A stretch of DNA of 37,447 bases from a virus. The stretch is taken from positions 1-37,447 of IMG/VR virus record IMGVR_UViG_3300042261_000078. One strand, 5' to 3'. The notes beneath the pieces are model-generated. The model searched no databases and was not told the origin of the DNA. It saw only the letters and a program-made list of their open reading frames with translations. Each line of letters starts with the position of its first letter. The first letter of the stretch is position 1. Below, piece by piece: positions 27,269-36,756 of the stretch. The translations under genes and the position numbers were made by a program.

Positions 27269-30200
27269 TTAAACCCCTTTAACAGACCAGCTTACATCAC
27301 ACGATGCACGATTTCCGGTTGCGTAATCATAGGCATAAACCTTGAAATACGTTGGATTTGGCACATCAGTAAAATCATACAAAACAAAGACTTTTCCAGT
27401 TCCCTTTGGCGTTGCAGTAATGCTAATTACATCAACAAATGACTTATTAAAGTACACAGTTGTGCCACCAGAATCTGCCGCATTTGCTGCTATAACACCA
27501 GCATCACTCTTTAATTTTACGTCAAAACGCACGTTGATATTGGTAAATCGCACTAAATCATTGCCATTTCCAGTAACAGTGAAGCGATATTTAACATAAC
27601 GAAAGTTAGTTACATAAACTGAAGATAATCCATCGTAATCAATCCATGGATCAGACGTTGTTTCACGAACGCTGATTTTTGGTGTTATTACCGGACTTCC
27701 ATCAACTACCGTATAAGTCGGCGTAATCGTTATCTTTGTAGCGTTTAGAACCGTACCATAGTCAATTGTTTCTTCGTAATAGCCAGAAGTCGCAGTTGGC
27801 TCAAGATAATACGGATAACCGGCATCAATCTGATCTTGTGGCTGATCCCATGAGCGGCTAGTAAAATGCGACTGCCAGGTTTCAGTGGTATCAAATGGAC
27901 CAATAATAGAGCCATTTTCTTGAATAAAGTTAGACTTTGTTCCGCTAAATGTCGAATTTTGATCGTATTGCAACTCATAATCCGGTGGATCATTTACTAA
28001 TGCCGTAACAGAAGCTGGCGTTGCCGAATTTCCAGCAGCATCAAATCCAGTGATCCAATAAGTATAAGTACCACCAGTTGTTTCAAAGATAACTGTATAT
28101 CGTGCAGATACAGTACCAATCAGCGTTGATCCAGCATATGTTGAGCCACGGCGCACTTCGTAATAATCAATTGGCAGCGTTTGTGTTGCATCGCCCCAAC
28201 GCAGCAGCACATTGTTATCAATGACTTCTTGTGATGGATCGACTTGTGATGGCACTAAAACAACTGCGTCATAACTGCCGATTGCGCCATAGTTACCATT
28301 AAGATCAATGGCAGCGATAAAGAATGTGCGTGTACCAGACCATTGTGCTTTAACGCTGAATGTCGTTGCTTTAACCTGACCTATAACAGTACCTGATGCC
28401 CAATCTGATCCATAACGAATTTCATAGGATTGCGTTGCAAGAGAGCCTGAAACAGCATCCCAAGACATAACCAAATTTGGACCAGCATAGGTTGCTGTAA
28501 TCGTTGGCGCATCCGCTTCAAGAATCGTGCTGGTAACAGATGCAGCATTAGTCGAGTAATTGCCAGATGTATCAACAGCTTTAATCAACCAAGTTTGAGT
28601 GCCTTCTGGCAAGAATCCGACCTTAATCGTATTGGCTTTTATATTGCCATATAGCGCTGCCGATGCCCATGAAGAACCAAGACGAACTTCATAGTTATCA
28701 ATGTCAATGTCAGGCACAGAATTCCATGCAAGACGCAAACCAATGTCTTTATCTACTGTTGCAGTAAAGCCTGAAACATCAGATGGTGGCAATGTTTTGC
28801 CATATACGATGCCAGAGCCTGTAATTGTTGCGCCAATATTTATACCGGCAATAGGCATGGCTTCAGCGTAAACAGTGCCATAACCATCAAAATCTACTTC
28901 AATATCTGTTACGCCATAAGCAATCTTGCTTAACCAGATGCCGTCATTCAATTTATAGCGAACTTGAACTGTATCTACTTGGCTACTGACTTGATTCCAA
29001 CTAATCGTTACGCGAGTAACAATATCACCAGAAGCAACAACAGCAAGTCTTTCAGAAATAGAAATATTTTCAATAACTGGAATTTGAGGCGCTGGCAGCA
29101 ATGTTGATGACGCTGGTTCATTCCAAGAACCATCCCAAGCAGTATAAAACTCAGGATCTTCGTCTGTTGCTACAATTTGAACACGAGTTTCACTTGTTGG
29201 CTGAATTGACAGAATCTTAACTTTTTTGCCTGGCGTTGCTAATGGCGAGAAAAACCAAACGTGATCTAGCGGCAAATAGCCAGCTTGAAACTGTGGCGTT
29301 GTCGTTAAAGTAAGTTCATTTGAATTTCCGGAGCCAGCAGTGACAGAATACGTCGTCATTGTGCCATCAGGTTCTTTGAGCATTAGATACTCAATAGAAC
29401 CATTGCGAGGCACTTCACGATCAATGGTTAGTGTATTGCCATCAACAGCTACAATTCGACCTGAATATCCCCATTGCGTCAAATCATGGCTAAGTAATAC
29501 AACGTCCCCACGCTGGCATACAAAACCTTCAAAATCGCAGTCCCATGTAATACGACGACGGCGATAATATTGTTGTGCCGCGACATAATTGGCAAATTTA
29601 CCAGCCATTGATGTGCTGGTACATCCCCATACATCAATAGTGCTTGATCGTGATGGAGTCGTTACGCCTGGAACCAATACGCGCACTTCATCTTGCGACC
29701 AATCTTTATTTGGATTCACATAGCGAACAATAATTTCTTCGGCAAGCTGCTCAGTAATATAACTGACGTTAAAGCTTCCCTTCAGAATATTGGACATACC
29801 AAAAGCAGCAACTGGAGACGCATTACGCGAATCCCAAACAACACCCAATTTGCCGCTAGCCCAAGATGGTGAGCCAAAACCACAACGCGCAATAGATGTA
29901 ATTACTTCTGCCGCCGTTTTAGCATCATCTAGCACCGCATTAAATGTCAGACCTTCGTTTGAGCAGAATGTTGCCCATGCAGCAATTGCATCAAGATCAA
30001 GTTGTGCTGCAGTCAAGCCAATGCCATATACCAGCTTGCCATTTTTATCTTTGCGACCAATAGCAAAATCTGCAAACCAATGTGCAGGATTGCTGGTTGC
30101 GCCAAATGTCCAAGCAGAGCCATTCCAATAATAGGCTTTAGCACTAAATTGGCAGGAAAGCTGCTGAACAACGCCATTAAGTTGTTCAGATGCGCGAATT

Positions 30201-31558
30201 GTTAAACCACGGCGCAGTTGACCTGCATAATTGCCTTGGTCATCTTGATAGCTGCGAATCGTTGACCAGTTTGTACGATTTTGCAAACGGGCATCAGTAG
30301 AATCAGCCGTTAATCTGCGGATTCGAACATCATATTGACCAGATGTTACATCTAGGAAGATTGTGCCGCGACGAGGCGACTGCGAGTTGCCTGTGATGCG
30401 AATATTGTTACCAGCAGTTGCCCAGCGTTGGCGCGATTCGTAATGACTTGTATCTTGATACCAACAATATTCATCATTGCAATACCAATCACCGCTTGTA
30501 ACCCAAACACTATACGTCTCAAGATCACCAGTGATAAAACCTGGATTATTCACTGTGAGTTTTGATGGACTTAACCATGTGCTTGAACTAGATAGCTTAT
30601 ATTCAAGTTCAAGTTCAACGGTTGTTGAATCAAGACCGCCACCAGTATTGGCGTAATAAAGCGTACCTTCAATATCAATGCCAATACGGTTTGTATTTGT
30701 TGATGTTGTTCGAGTAATCCAACCAGCAGAATATTCCAAAGATGCGCCTGATGCGCTATCTACATTGCCTGGAAAACTAAGAATCTTTCCGTCGGCATTA
30801 GAATCTGTCCAGGTATAGTCAAAATAATTTGTAATTAAATTGTTGCCAATGCGATAGTCTGTAATAGTGCCGTTAGATAAGCCAAGATTAAATATTTGAT
30901 ATAAATATTGATCTTCGCCTTTATATTCAGTAAAAGGCTTTGCAGAAACATCAGGAAAGAAACGGTGCTGCCCCATAATGACAGGCATTGATTCATATTG
31001 GCGTTGACGATTAGAACCGCCAGAAAGCGAATATGTAGCAGATGGTTGGCTATATGTGCCACCAGTTTCTGCCATGCTTAATGATGGCATTTGTGCAGCA
31101 AACACAGAACTAATAATTGCACCGCCAGCAACAAGAATAACACCAGCAGCAATTGCTGATGTTGTCGCTGCCGACATACCCATAATGGCAGGGATTAATT
31201 CATATTGCTGAACAAGAACTGCTACAACAATAAGTGCAACCATTGCTACGATTTGCAATGCGTTAGAACCACCACCGCCACCGCCGCCACCTTGCACAGT
31301 TGCTTTTACATTAATGATTTGATTTGCTTTTGGAACTACCGAATCCCATTCTTCAACCGTAAGCAAACGATCATCAAGCCAAACATAAATTGGCTGCAAA
31401 GGATCAACGCCAGACGCATAAACAATCTCGCGTATCGTTGTTCCTTCTTTAACTAAAGCGTGTTTTGTCTGACGGCCAGCAACAGGCGTAACCGGATGCG
31501 GGTGATAGATCAGATCAATGGCATTTTTAAGCTGGCTTGGCGTTTCTTTTACTTCCAT
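27269..31558 (-). CDS. Tail tip / host specificity protein (lambda J-like)
   Basis: The 1429-residue protein starts with an ubiquitin-like small domain (YVWLDDRLLTVEEWDSVVPKAN), an eight-glycine linker and two hydrophobic helices (ALQIVAMVALIVVAVLV and IAAGVILVAGGAIISSVFA). The J-type hub follows: SLSGGSNRQRQYESMPVIMG, YLYQIFNLGLSNG and FAIGRKDKNGKLVYG. Three FN3-like repeats then carry the echoing pattern YEVRLGSSWASAALYG, YEIRYGSDWASGTVIG and YEVRRGSTYAGSTLIG. The end is a beta-rich receptor-binding region. It forms the central tail tip that contacts the host. The glycine run reflects a GGT/GGC trinucleotide repeat prone to length change. Confidence 0.92.
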   Translation of the reverse strand: MEVKETPSQLKNAIDLIYHPHPVTPVAGRQTKHALVKEGTTIREIVYASGVDPLQPIYVWLDDRLLTVEEWDSVVPKANQIINVKATVQGGGGGGGGSNALQIVAMVALIVVAVLVQQYELIPAIMGMSAATTSAIAAGVILVAGGAIISSVFAAQMPSLSMAETGGTYSQPSATYSLSGGSNRQRQYESMPVIMGQHRFFPDVSAKPFTEYKGEDQYLYQIFNLGLSNGTITDYRIGNNLITNYFDYTWTDSNADGKILSFPGNVDSASGASLEYSAGWITRTTSTNTNRIGIDIEGTLYYANTGGGLDSTTVELELEYKLSSSSTWLSPSKLTVNNPGFITGDLETYSVWVTSGDWYCNDEYCWYQDTSHYESRQRWATAGNNIRITGNSQSPRRGTIFLDVTSGQYDVRIRRLTADSTDARLQNRTNWSTIRSYQDDQGNYAGQLRRGLTIRASEQLNGVVQQLSCQFSAKAYYWNGSAWTFGATSNPAHWFADFAIGRKDKNGKLVYGIGLTAAQLDLDAIAAWATFCSNEGLTFNAVLDDAKTAAEVITSIARCGFGSPSWASGKLGVVWDSRNASPVAAFGMSNILKGSFNVSYITEQLAEEIIVRYVNPNKDWSQDEVRVLVPGVTTPSRSSTIDVWGCTSTSMAGKFANYVAAQQYYRRRRITWDCDFEGFVCQRGDVVLLSHDLTQWGYSGRIVAVDGNTLTIDREVPRNGSIEYLMLKEPDGTMTTYSVTAGSGNSNELTLTTTPQFQAGYLPLDHVWFFSPLATPGKKVKILSIQPTSETRVQIVATDEDPEFYTAWDGSWNEPASSTLLPAPQIPVIENISISERLAVVASGDIVTRVTISWNQVSSQVDTVQVRYKLNDGIWLSKIAYGVTDIEVDFDGYGTVYAEAMPIAGINIGATITGSGIVYGKTLPPSDVSGFTATVDKDIGLRLAWNSVPDIDIDNYEVRLGSSWASAALYGNIKANTIKVGFLPEGTQTWLIKAVDTSGNYSTNAASVTSTILEADAPTITATYAGPNLVMSWDAVSGSLATQSYEIRYGSDWASGTVIGQVKATTFSVKAQWSGTRTFFIAAIDLNGNYGAIGSYDAVVLVPSQVDPSQEVIDNNVLLRWGDATQTLPIDYYEVRRGSTYAGSTLIGTVSARYTVIFETTGGTYTYWITGFDAAGNSATPASVTALVNDPPDYELQYDQNSTFSGTKSNFIQENGSIIGPFDTTETWQSHFTSRSWDQPQDQIDAGYPYYLEPTATSGYYEETIDYGTVLNATKITITPTYTVVDGSPVITPKISVRETTSDPWIDYDGLSSVYVTNFRYVKYRFTVTGNGNDLVRFTNINVRFDVKLKSDAGVIAANAADSGGTTVYFNKSFVDVISITATPKGTGKVFVLYDFTDVPNPTYFKVYAYDYATGNRASCDVSWSVKGV

Positions 31559-31941
31559 GAATAGTATCCCTCAACCGTCAAGAAAACGCGATTCAATTCC
31601 CTAATACGGTGTAATACTACCATGCCAGCGTTCTCCATTGCATGAAGAACTGAAGGTTCTCCATTAACAATGCAATATGCGCCAATATGACTAGGACGAC
31701 CACGGCAATACATCAATACAGCATCGCCTTCTTTTGGATTGTCAGTTTTTTCGCCAAATTCATTGACCAAATCTTGCATTTGACCAACCCTGCCAAGACG
31801 CGATGCGGCACGATCTATTTCAATGTCTTGCGGCACAGGAAGGTTAAACTGTTCTGCTCTAACCTTTGACAATAATCTTGCACAGTCAGCAGAATTGACA
31901 GCATAAGGCTGTCCAATATATTTTTCAGACCAATGTGGCAT
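31549..31941 (-). CDS. NlpC/P60-like tail peptidase
   Basis: The 130-residue protein has the Cys-His-His order of NlpC/P60 enzymes: NSADCARLLSKV (C20), RPSHIGAYC (H85) and VLHAMENAG (H100). It resembles the cell-wall peptidase part of lambda gpK. It should locally cut peptidoglycan cross-links during DNA entry. Its stop lies ten bases inside the J gene start, and its ATG abuts the DUF1833 gene. Confidence 0.88.
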   Translation of the reverse strand: MPHWSEKYIGQPYAVNSADCARLLSKVRAEQFNLPVPQDIEIDRAASRLGRVGQMQDLVNEFGEKTDNPKEGDAVLMYCRGRPSHIGAYCIVNGEPSVLHAMENAGMVVLHRIRELNRVFLTVEGYYSWK

Positions 31942-32417
31942 TAGAACAATCCTGGTGAATTATCCTGTCTATATTGACGAGAGATGGCTGGCTTGCTAAA
32001 CAAGTTCTCAAATCCAAGTTCTGCACTAATTTCTTGCATATTCACTTGAACATTATACAAATTCATTGTGATTTGCCATTCAATTAAATCTGGATTGCTA
32101 CGCAATATTTGCTTAAACGTACAGGTTGAGCCTTGACCACCAGAAGTCGTCTCAATCCAATACATAAGTTCACGGCCAACATTGACAATTGATAAGCGAG
32201 CCTTTGGAATTTGGCTTTCAAAGTCATCTGGTAATATGCACTTGAATGGGAAAGCAATATATTCATTGCCATTGCTTGTGACATTTACTGTGTCATTAAC
32301 AACGCGAACTGGCTCATCAAGATCGGCATGATCTATTTCAAGCAGAATTAATGGCGTTTCAGGTGCATTAACCTCTGCTAAGGTTGATTTGAAATTAGCA
32401 GAATAATCTTTTGACAT
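31941..32417 (-). CDS. Minor tail tip protein, DUF1833 family
   Basis: The 158-residue protein is read from ATG at 32417 (MSKDYSANFKSTLAEVNAPETPLILLEIDH), which overlaps the upstream stop as TAATG. The N-terminal ETPLILLEIDHADL and YIAFPFKCILPDDFESQIPKARLSI are characteristic of DUF1833 (PF08875), found between the tape measure and NlpC genes. Probably part of the distal tail or tip, equivalent in position to lambda gpL. Confidence 0.85.
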   Translation of the reverse strand: MSKDYSANFKSTLAEVNAPETPLILLEIDHADLDEPVRVVNDTVNVTSNGNEYIAFPFKCILPDDFESQIPKARLSIVNVGRELMYWIETTSGGQGSTCTFKQILRSNPDLIEWQITMNLYNVQVNMQEISAELGFENLFSKPAISRQYRQDNSPGLF

Positions 32418-32776
32418 TATGTTGACCAAGTTTCAATTTGAGCAGAAATCTCCCAATCTTGCATTGCAGCAGTCATTGGAGATGCTGTATATCCACCATC
32501 GCGGAAACGTGCAGAAATAGTAGAGCCGCTAATAGGATCGACAAAATCAAACCAATTTGCGCCATCACTAAGATCGTCTTTGTACCATGTCTCAAATAGC
32601 AAAAAGTTTGCTTTTGAATCAATGTAAATTTTAACGCTATGAACTTCCATAACATTGTATTTATAACGCGCTTGCTTTGGAGGACCAGACTCCATTTCTG
32701 AACGCAGCAAAGATGATTCACGCTTTTTGCTGTAATCCTTATATAGAATTTGAGCGTATGTCGGGAATGTAGCCAT
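32417..32776 (-). CDS. Minor tail protein (lambda M-like position)
   Basis: The 119-residue protein begins MATFPTYAQILYKDYSKKRESSLLRSEMESGPPKQ and carries DGANWFDFVDPISGSTISARFRDGGY and DWEISAQIETWS, typical of the small tail proteins encoded directly after the tape measure that form the distal tail ring. It shares a stop-start junction with both neighbours. Confidence 0.78.
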   Translation of the reverse strand: MATFPTYAQILYKDYSKKRESSLLRSEMESGPPKQARYKYNVMEVHSVKIYIDSKANFLLFETWYKDDLSDGANWFDFVDPISGSTISARFRDGGYTASPMTAAMQDWEISAQIETWST

Positions 32777-34728
32777 TATGCTGTTCTCCGCAATCCAAAT
32801 GTATTGCTCATAGTTTGAGACATTGGGCCATTGTTACGCAGATCATTTGTCAATGCTTTGCGAACCATAATGTCAATATCAAGGCCGTTTTCATTTTTAC
32901 GAGCAGTTGCAGTTGCTTGATAGCCATCGCCACCAGCTTCGTTGGTAACATTAATGTTGACGTTACCACCGCCATAGTTAGCGCTTGCAGTAGAGCCGAC
33001 TAATCCGCCTGCAGCATAGCCTTTCATCATGCGGTAAAGTGTTCCAACGCCGATACGACTTGTTGCTTCTTTATTCATTACAAATTCACCAGCATGGACA
33101 ATACCTGCTGGCTGATACTTGCCGCCGTCACCAGTGTAGCCGCCTTCTGCAAACTGATCGCCCATTGGCGTGATTTCTGGGCCATTTGGATATGGATTTG
33201 TTGGCGCAGCAAATGCACCAACTGCTTTACCAATAAGACCAGTAATCAACATCCGAATGTAGATTCGCATAATGTCAGCAATGATTGCATTAGCGAATTC
33301 ACTAAATGCCATCTTGCCTGTCATTGCAAACTGCACAAGACCATTTTCCATGCCTTTGAAAGCGTTTGTAAATACGCCTTCCATGTTTTTAGCCATGTTA
33401 TTTGCAGAATCAGTATAGTTGCGGATAGCTGATTCCATGCCAAATATGCCGCTTTTTTGACGCATTTGGCTTTGTTCAATGATTGCAGTTTGTGCGGCAA
33501 TGGCTTCCTCTGCAGCAGTTTTCATTTTCTGCAGATCATCTTTACGCATTGCAGTGCCTTGGCGTTCAATATCTTGAATCGCTTTTTCTAAGTCTGCTTG
33601 AATTTTGTATTGAGCATTAAGCACTTCGACTTCATTAGCTGTTAGGCCAATCATGTCTTTATTGTGCCGAAGCTGCATAGTCTGTTGCTGCAACGTATCA
33701 GTAAACTTATCTGCACTCATTGCCTGTTGACGGGCAAGACGTTCTTCTGGTGTCATGCGATGCTTTTCACCAGGAACTGCAATCTTTCCAGTTTCACCTG
33801 CTTTTACTGCTTGTTGCTGGAACTTGCTCATTGCAGACATTGCATTGTATGCAGTCTGTTGAGCCATAGCCGCTTTATTCAGCGTTGCAGCAAGTTCTTG
33901 AGCCTTTGCATTGCCCTTTGCCAATTCAGACGAATATTTCTGAGCAAGAATAGATGCTTCAGTAGTACCAGCACGAACTTCAGCAAAGAAATCAGCAGCA
34001 ACTTGAGGCTTTAGGCCAAGATCAGATGGACTAAAATCACCAAGCATACGTTGCAGCATACCTGGCGATACAACATCTTTTAGTTGCTGTTGCGTTGACT
34101 TGGCAACTTCTTCAGCAGCAATTTCTGCTGCAACCTTGCGATATTCGATCAGGCTCAAAATGCCTTTTCGCACATTAGCATCTGCAGCATTGAACTGAAG
34201 AATCATATTCTTCATATCAAAAGTTTGAACTGAGTTATCTACTTGACCAATAACTTCGTCAAGTTGCTTAAACGATTCCTCAATTTTCTTTGTGCCAGAT
34301 GCTTTGATAATCAAATCAGCAATTGCACCACCAAGCGCAGCAATTACACCAAGTATTGCCCCAGCACCGCCAAATGCAGCCAATAATTGTGGTGCTTGTT
34401 GGCTAAATGCTCGCATAGCAGAAACGCCACCACTTACCTGAACTACAAAGTCAGTAATTTGGTAGCTTGCTTGCTGTATAACTTGGTTAGAGCCACGGAA
34501 AGCAGCTTGAGACTTTTGCACTGAATTAGAAACTGCATTTTGTGCAGATTCAACTTTGTGCCAAGTATTCGTTAGTGAATCGAATCTTGCTGTAAATTGC
34601 TCAGTCTCGGTTCGTACTTCATACAAACCATTTTTAAGTCTTTTTAGCGATCTTGCGGCTCTTTCTGAATCCGTTTCAAAGGAGCCTGTGTTCATAAGTA
34701 GATCAATTACAATTGAACCAGCGGCCAT
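32776..34728 (-). CDS. Tape measure protein
   Basis: The 650-residue protein starts MAAGSIVIDLLMNTGSFETDSERAARSLK, a conserved tape-measure start. Hydrophobic segments (LLAAFGGAGAILGVIAALGGAIADLI) and long helical Ala/Gln/Lys-rich stretches follow. A C-terminal part with MAFSEFANAIIADIMRIYIRMLITGLIG, GEFVMNKEATSRIG and GGLVGS resembles lambda gpH-type tail-length proteins. Its length implies a tail near 100 nm if the usual 0.15 nm per residue holds; that is an estimate. Confidence 0.93.
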   Translation of the reverse strand: MAAGSIVIDLLMNTGSFETDSERAARSLKRLKNGLYEVRTETEQFTARFDSLTNTWHKVESAQNAVSNSVQKSQAAFRGSNQVIQQASYQITDFVVQVSGGVSAMRAFSQQAPQLLAAFGGAGAILGVIAALGGAIADLIIKASGTKKIEESFKQLDEVIGQVDNSVQTFDMKNMILQFNAADANVRKGILSLIEYRKVAAEIAAEEVAKSTQQQLKDVVSPGMLQRMLGDFSPSDLGLKPQVAADFFAEVRAGTTEASILAQKYSSELAKGNAKAQELAATLNKAAMAQQTAYNAMSAMSKFQQQAVKAGETGKIAVPGEKHRMTPEERLARQQAMSADKFTDTLQQQTMQLRHNKDMIGLTANEVEVLNAQYKIQADLEKAIQDIERQGTAMRKDDLQKMKTAAEEAIAAQTAIIEQSQMRQKSGIFGMESAIRNYTDSANNMAKNMEGVFTNAFKGMENGLVQFAMTGKMAFSEFANAIIADIMRIYIRMLITGLIGKAVGAFAAPTNPYPNGPEITPMGDQFAEGGYTGDGGKYQPAGIVHAGEFVMNKEATSRIGVGTLYRMMKGYAAGGLVGSTASANYGGGNVNINVTNEAGGDGYQATATARKNENGLDIDIMVRKALTNDLRNNGPMSQTMSNTFGLRRTA

Positions 34729-34730
34729 CG

Positions 34731-35368
34731 CTAACTCCTTTTAGGCGGTTTCTTAACCCCAAGTGCCTTAAATGTATTCAAATCTGCGTCAGAATACTCA
34801 CTATCTTGTTCGCTATTATACTGCGGATGCAGCCATTCTAGCATTTTGTCAATATCAGCACCAGCCATTGATGTAGCAATCAATGCGGCTGGACGATGAA
34901 ACCGATGCAAATCATCAAATGGATGCATTTGGTAAAAGTCGAACCATCGCTCAAATTCAACCTGCGTCATTGCAGATTTTAGTTCAGCGACAGTTCGACC
35001 ACCCAGTGCTAATGCAAGAATATGCCAAAAGTGGTCATCACTCTTGGCATCTAGTCCTTTTTTTCGTCACCTAAACCATTAACATCGCGCACAGCTTCAA
35101 GAATAACGCCAATGACGTTTGGCTTGAGAGTTGCAGCTTGTTCAACGGTAACGGCTTCTGTGCCATCAGAATTGCAAAGAGAAGCGGAAATCAGCTTAGA
35201 GTTCGCAGCAACTTGCACATCCTCATTTTTTGAATTCAGTGCATTTACATAACGAGCAATATCAGCAGCCGTCAATTCTTTGAAATACAGAATATGCTTC
35301 TTGCCATCAGGCAGTTCAACTTCACGTTCTTGAACAGTCGTTGAAACGAAGAAGGATTTGTCTAGCAT
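34731..35368 (-). CDS. Tail assembly chaperone G-T fusion made by -1 frameshift
   Basis: Slipping at A_AAA_AAG (35057-35063) near the end of the G frame continues into GLDAKSDDHFWHILALALGG and then the frame MTQVEFERWFDFYQMHPFDD to the stop at 34731, about 212 residues in total. The 79-residue reading from its internal ATG alone is only part of this. Lambda-like phages use the same trick to make G and GT chaperones in fixed ratio. It ends just before the tape measure start. Confidence 0.9.
35051..35368 (-). CDS. Tail assembly chaperone G
   Basis: The 105-residue protein starts MLDKSFFVSTTVQEREVELPDGKKHILYFKELT and ends NGLGDEKKD. Charged beta-rich start and helical end match lambda-G-type chaperones that coat the tape measure while the tail tube polymerises. 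The AAAAAAG heptamer falls at codons EKK just before the stop. Confidence 0.88.
   Translation of the reverse strand: MLDKSFFVSTTVQEREVELPDGKKHILYFKELTAADIARYVNALNSKNEDVQVAANSKLISASLCNSDGTEAVTVEQAATLKPNVIGVILEAVRDVNGLGDEKKD
35057..35063 (-). promoter_or_regulatory. -1 frameshift heptamer AAAAAAG in the tail chaperone gene
   Basis: The minus strand reads GAC GAA AAA AAG GAC TAG, so A_AAA_AAG is in the correct phase and the zero-frame stop follows one codon later. This is the most efficient bacterial slippery sequence. Confidence 0.9.
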
Positions 35369-35387
35369 TATTTTTCCTATTAGTTAA

Positions 35388-35846
35388 TTAGGCTTTCCAC
35401 GACCATGCAACGCTGCCGGAACGCTGGAGCGTCATAGTACCACGGACAACTTCGTTAGTTGCAACGTCGATATTTACGTCAGCAACAAAAGCGTCAAACT
35501 GAGCGTAAGTACGGGTCGAAGCAAATACCAGTTCGCCAGAAACGATGGTTGGAACAGCAGTGCCGTCAGAGAAACCAATTGCCCACGAAGTAATGTCGCC
35601 GCTATCGTGCAGATCAAGAACTGCTTGATGGCTGGTCGAAGTAGGATCGAACACAAATGGAACAGAGATTTGACCTGGATTGCCAAGACCACTGACATAC
35701 GATTTGTCGTCAGTTGCGTTTAGGCAAGTTGCATCAATTTGGTCACGCGAACCGCCAAGACCAGTAATGCCGGTTGGGCAAGTCATGGTGGCAACAGTAG
35801 CGCTGTCAATGAAGAATAGGTTAGTACCTTGGGTTTTAATGGACAT
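35388..35846 (-). CDS. Major tail (tube) protein
   Basis: The 152-residue protein starts MSIKTQGTNLFFIDSATVATMTCPTGITGLGG, with DQIDATCLNATDDKSYVSGLGNPGQISVPFVFDP, a pattern typical of siphophage tail tube proteins. Beta-rich, ending SVAWSWKA. The ATG is preceded by AAAGGAG, and a small hairpin ATCTC-TGGCC-GAGAT lies 15-30 bases upstream and may protect the mRNA. Expected to be among the most abundant late proteins. Confidence 0.9.
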   Translation of the reverse strand: MSIKTQGTNLFFIDSATVATMTCPTGITGLGGSRDQIDATCLNATDDKSYVSGLGNPGQISVPFVFDPTSTSHQAVLDLHDSGDITSWAIGFSDGTAVPTIVSGELVFASTRTYAQFDAFVADVNIDVATNEVVRGTMTLQRSGSVAWSWKA

Positions 35847-35877
35847 AATTTACTCCTTTAATCTCGGCCAGAGATAT

Positions 35878-36234
35878 TTAACGGGAAGCGATAAAGTCAG
35901 CCTCTATCGCAATTCTATACAACTTTGTGTCGTTTTCACGAGAATTGACTACCATTCTATTAGTAATCAAATTTGAGTCAAGCGCACTCCTTACGGCATA
36001 CGCAAGAGTTTCAACCTGTTCGTCTGTTTCGCACCAGCAGTCAATTTGTACCAAATCTCTATCTGCAGATGGAGCCTGACTTACATTGTCATAAGGATTG
36101 CCAGATACTAAAAACCATGTGATATAAGGCTTTTGTACGTTTTGAGGCGCTGAACCATGACGATAAATGCGCGTTCCAACTGTACTAACAACAGTGGCAT
36201 TTCCTCTGATTGTCTGATAAACATTTGGAAGCAT
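35878..36234 (-). CDS. Tail completion protein, DUF3168-like (HK97 gp11 type)
   Basis: The 118-residue protein begins MLPNVYQTIRGNATVVSTVGTRIYRHGSAPQNV and carries PYITWFLVSGNPYDNVSQAPSADRDLVQIDCWCETDEQVETLAYAVRSAL, matching DUF3168 proteins that terminate the tail tube at the neck. It lies between the gp10-like and tail tube genes as in HK97-type phages. Confidence 0.85.
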   Translation of the reverse strand: MLPNVYQTIRGNATVVSTVGTRIYRHGSAPQNVQKPYITWFLVSGNPYDNVSQAPSADRDLVQIDCWCETDEQVETLAYAVRSALDSNLITNRMVVNSRENDTKLYRIAIEADFIASR

Positions 36235-36243
36235 TTTTATTCC

Positions 36244-36756
36244 TTACATTGACAAGCTAGTATCAGTATTACTATCAAGTCCATATTTTCGCACAAGTTT
36301 TTGAATACGACTTGTTAAATCATCGCGTATGACATTGATTGCTTTTTCAGCAGTAGCCATAAATGCTGTACGAATAAATGAACGCGCTGGCTGATGTTCA
36401 GAGCCATACTCAAAGATTTGAGCAGTTTTAATGGTGGATACTTTTTCTTTTTGGTTTGCCTTGCTTGGATACATACGGCGCTTGACGCGAACGACATATC
36501 TTTCGCCACGACTATTTGCTGGCTTTTTACCACGGCTAGCAATGATGTTTTTGATTAGCAAACCAGTTGTATCATTGTTGCCTTGCTCATTAAGCATGGC
36601 TTGCAATCGTTCAACTTCAGCGTCACGAATCAGTTTTGCACCTTTTTTAAGCGCTAATTTAACTGGACCACCTCGTTTAGACACAACATTTTCTGGCAAG
36701 CGGTTAAGCGTATCCATTAGTTCATCTAACCCGCTGAAGTTTAATGTTGTTTTCAT
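36244..36756 (-). CDS. HK97 gp10-like neck/tail protein, complete copy
   Basis: The 170-residue protein begins MKTTLNFSGLDELMDTLNRLPENVVSKRGGPVKLALKKGAKLIRDAEVERL, the HK97_gp10 family pattern, and carries basic RYVVRVKRRMYPSKANQKEK and PARSFIRTAFMATAEKAINVIRDDL near the end. It works in tail completion or joining. The ATG overlaps the methyltransferase stop as ATGA. The left window edge shows a diverged copy of its first 42 codons. Confidence 0.88.
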   Translation of the reverse strand: MKTTLNFSGLDELMDTLNRLPENVVSKRGGPVKLALKKGAKLIRDAEVERLQAMLNEQGNNDTTGLLIKNIIASRGKKPANSRGERYVVRVKRRMYPSKANQKEKVSTIKTAQIFEYGSEHQPARSFIRTAFMATAEKAINVIRDDLTSRIQKLVRKYGLDSNTDTSLSM

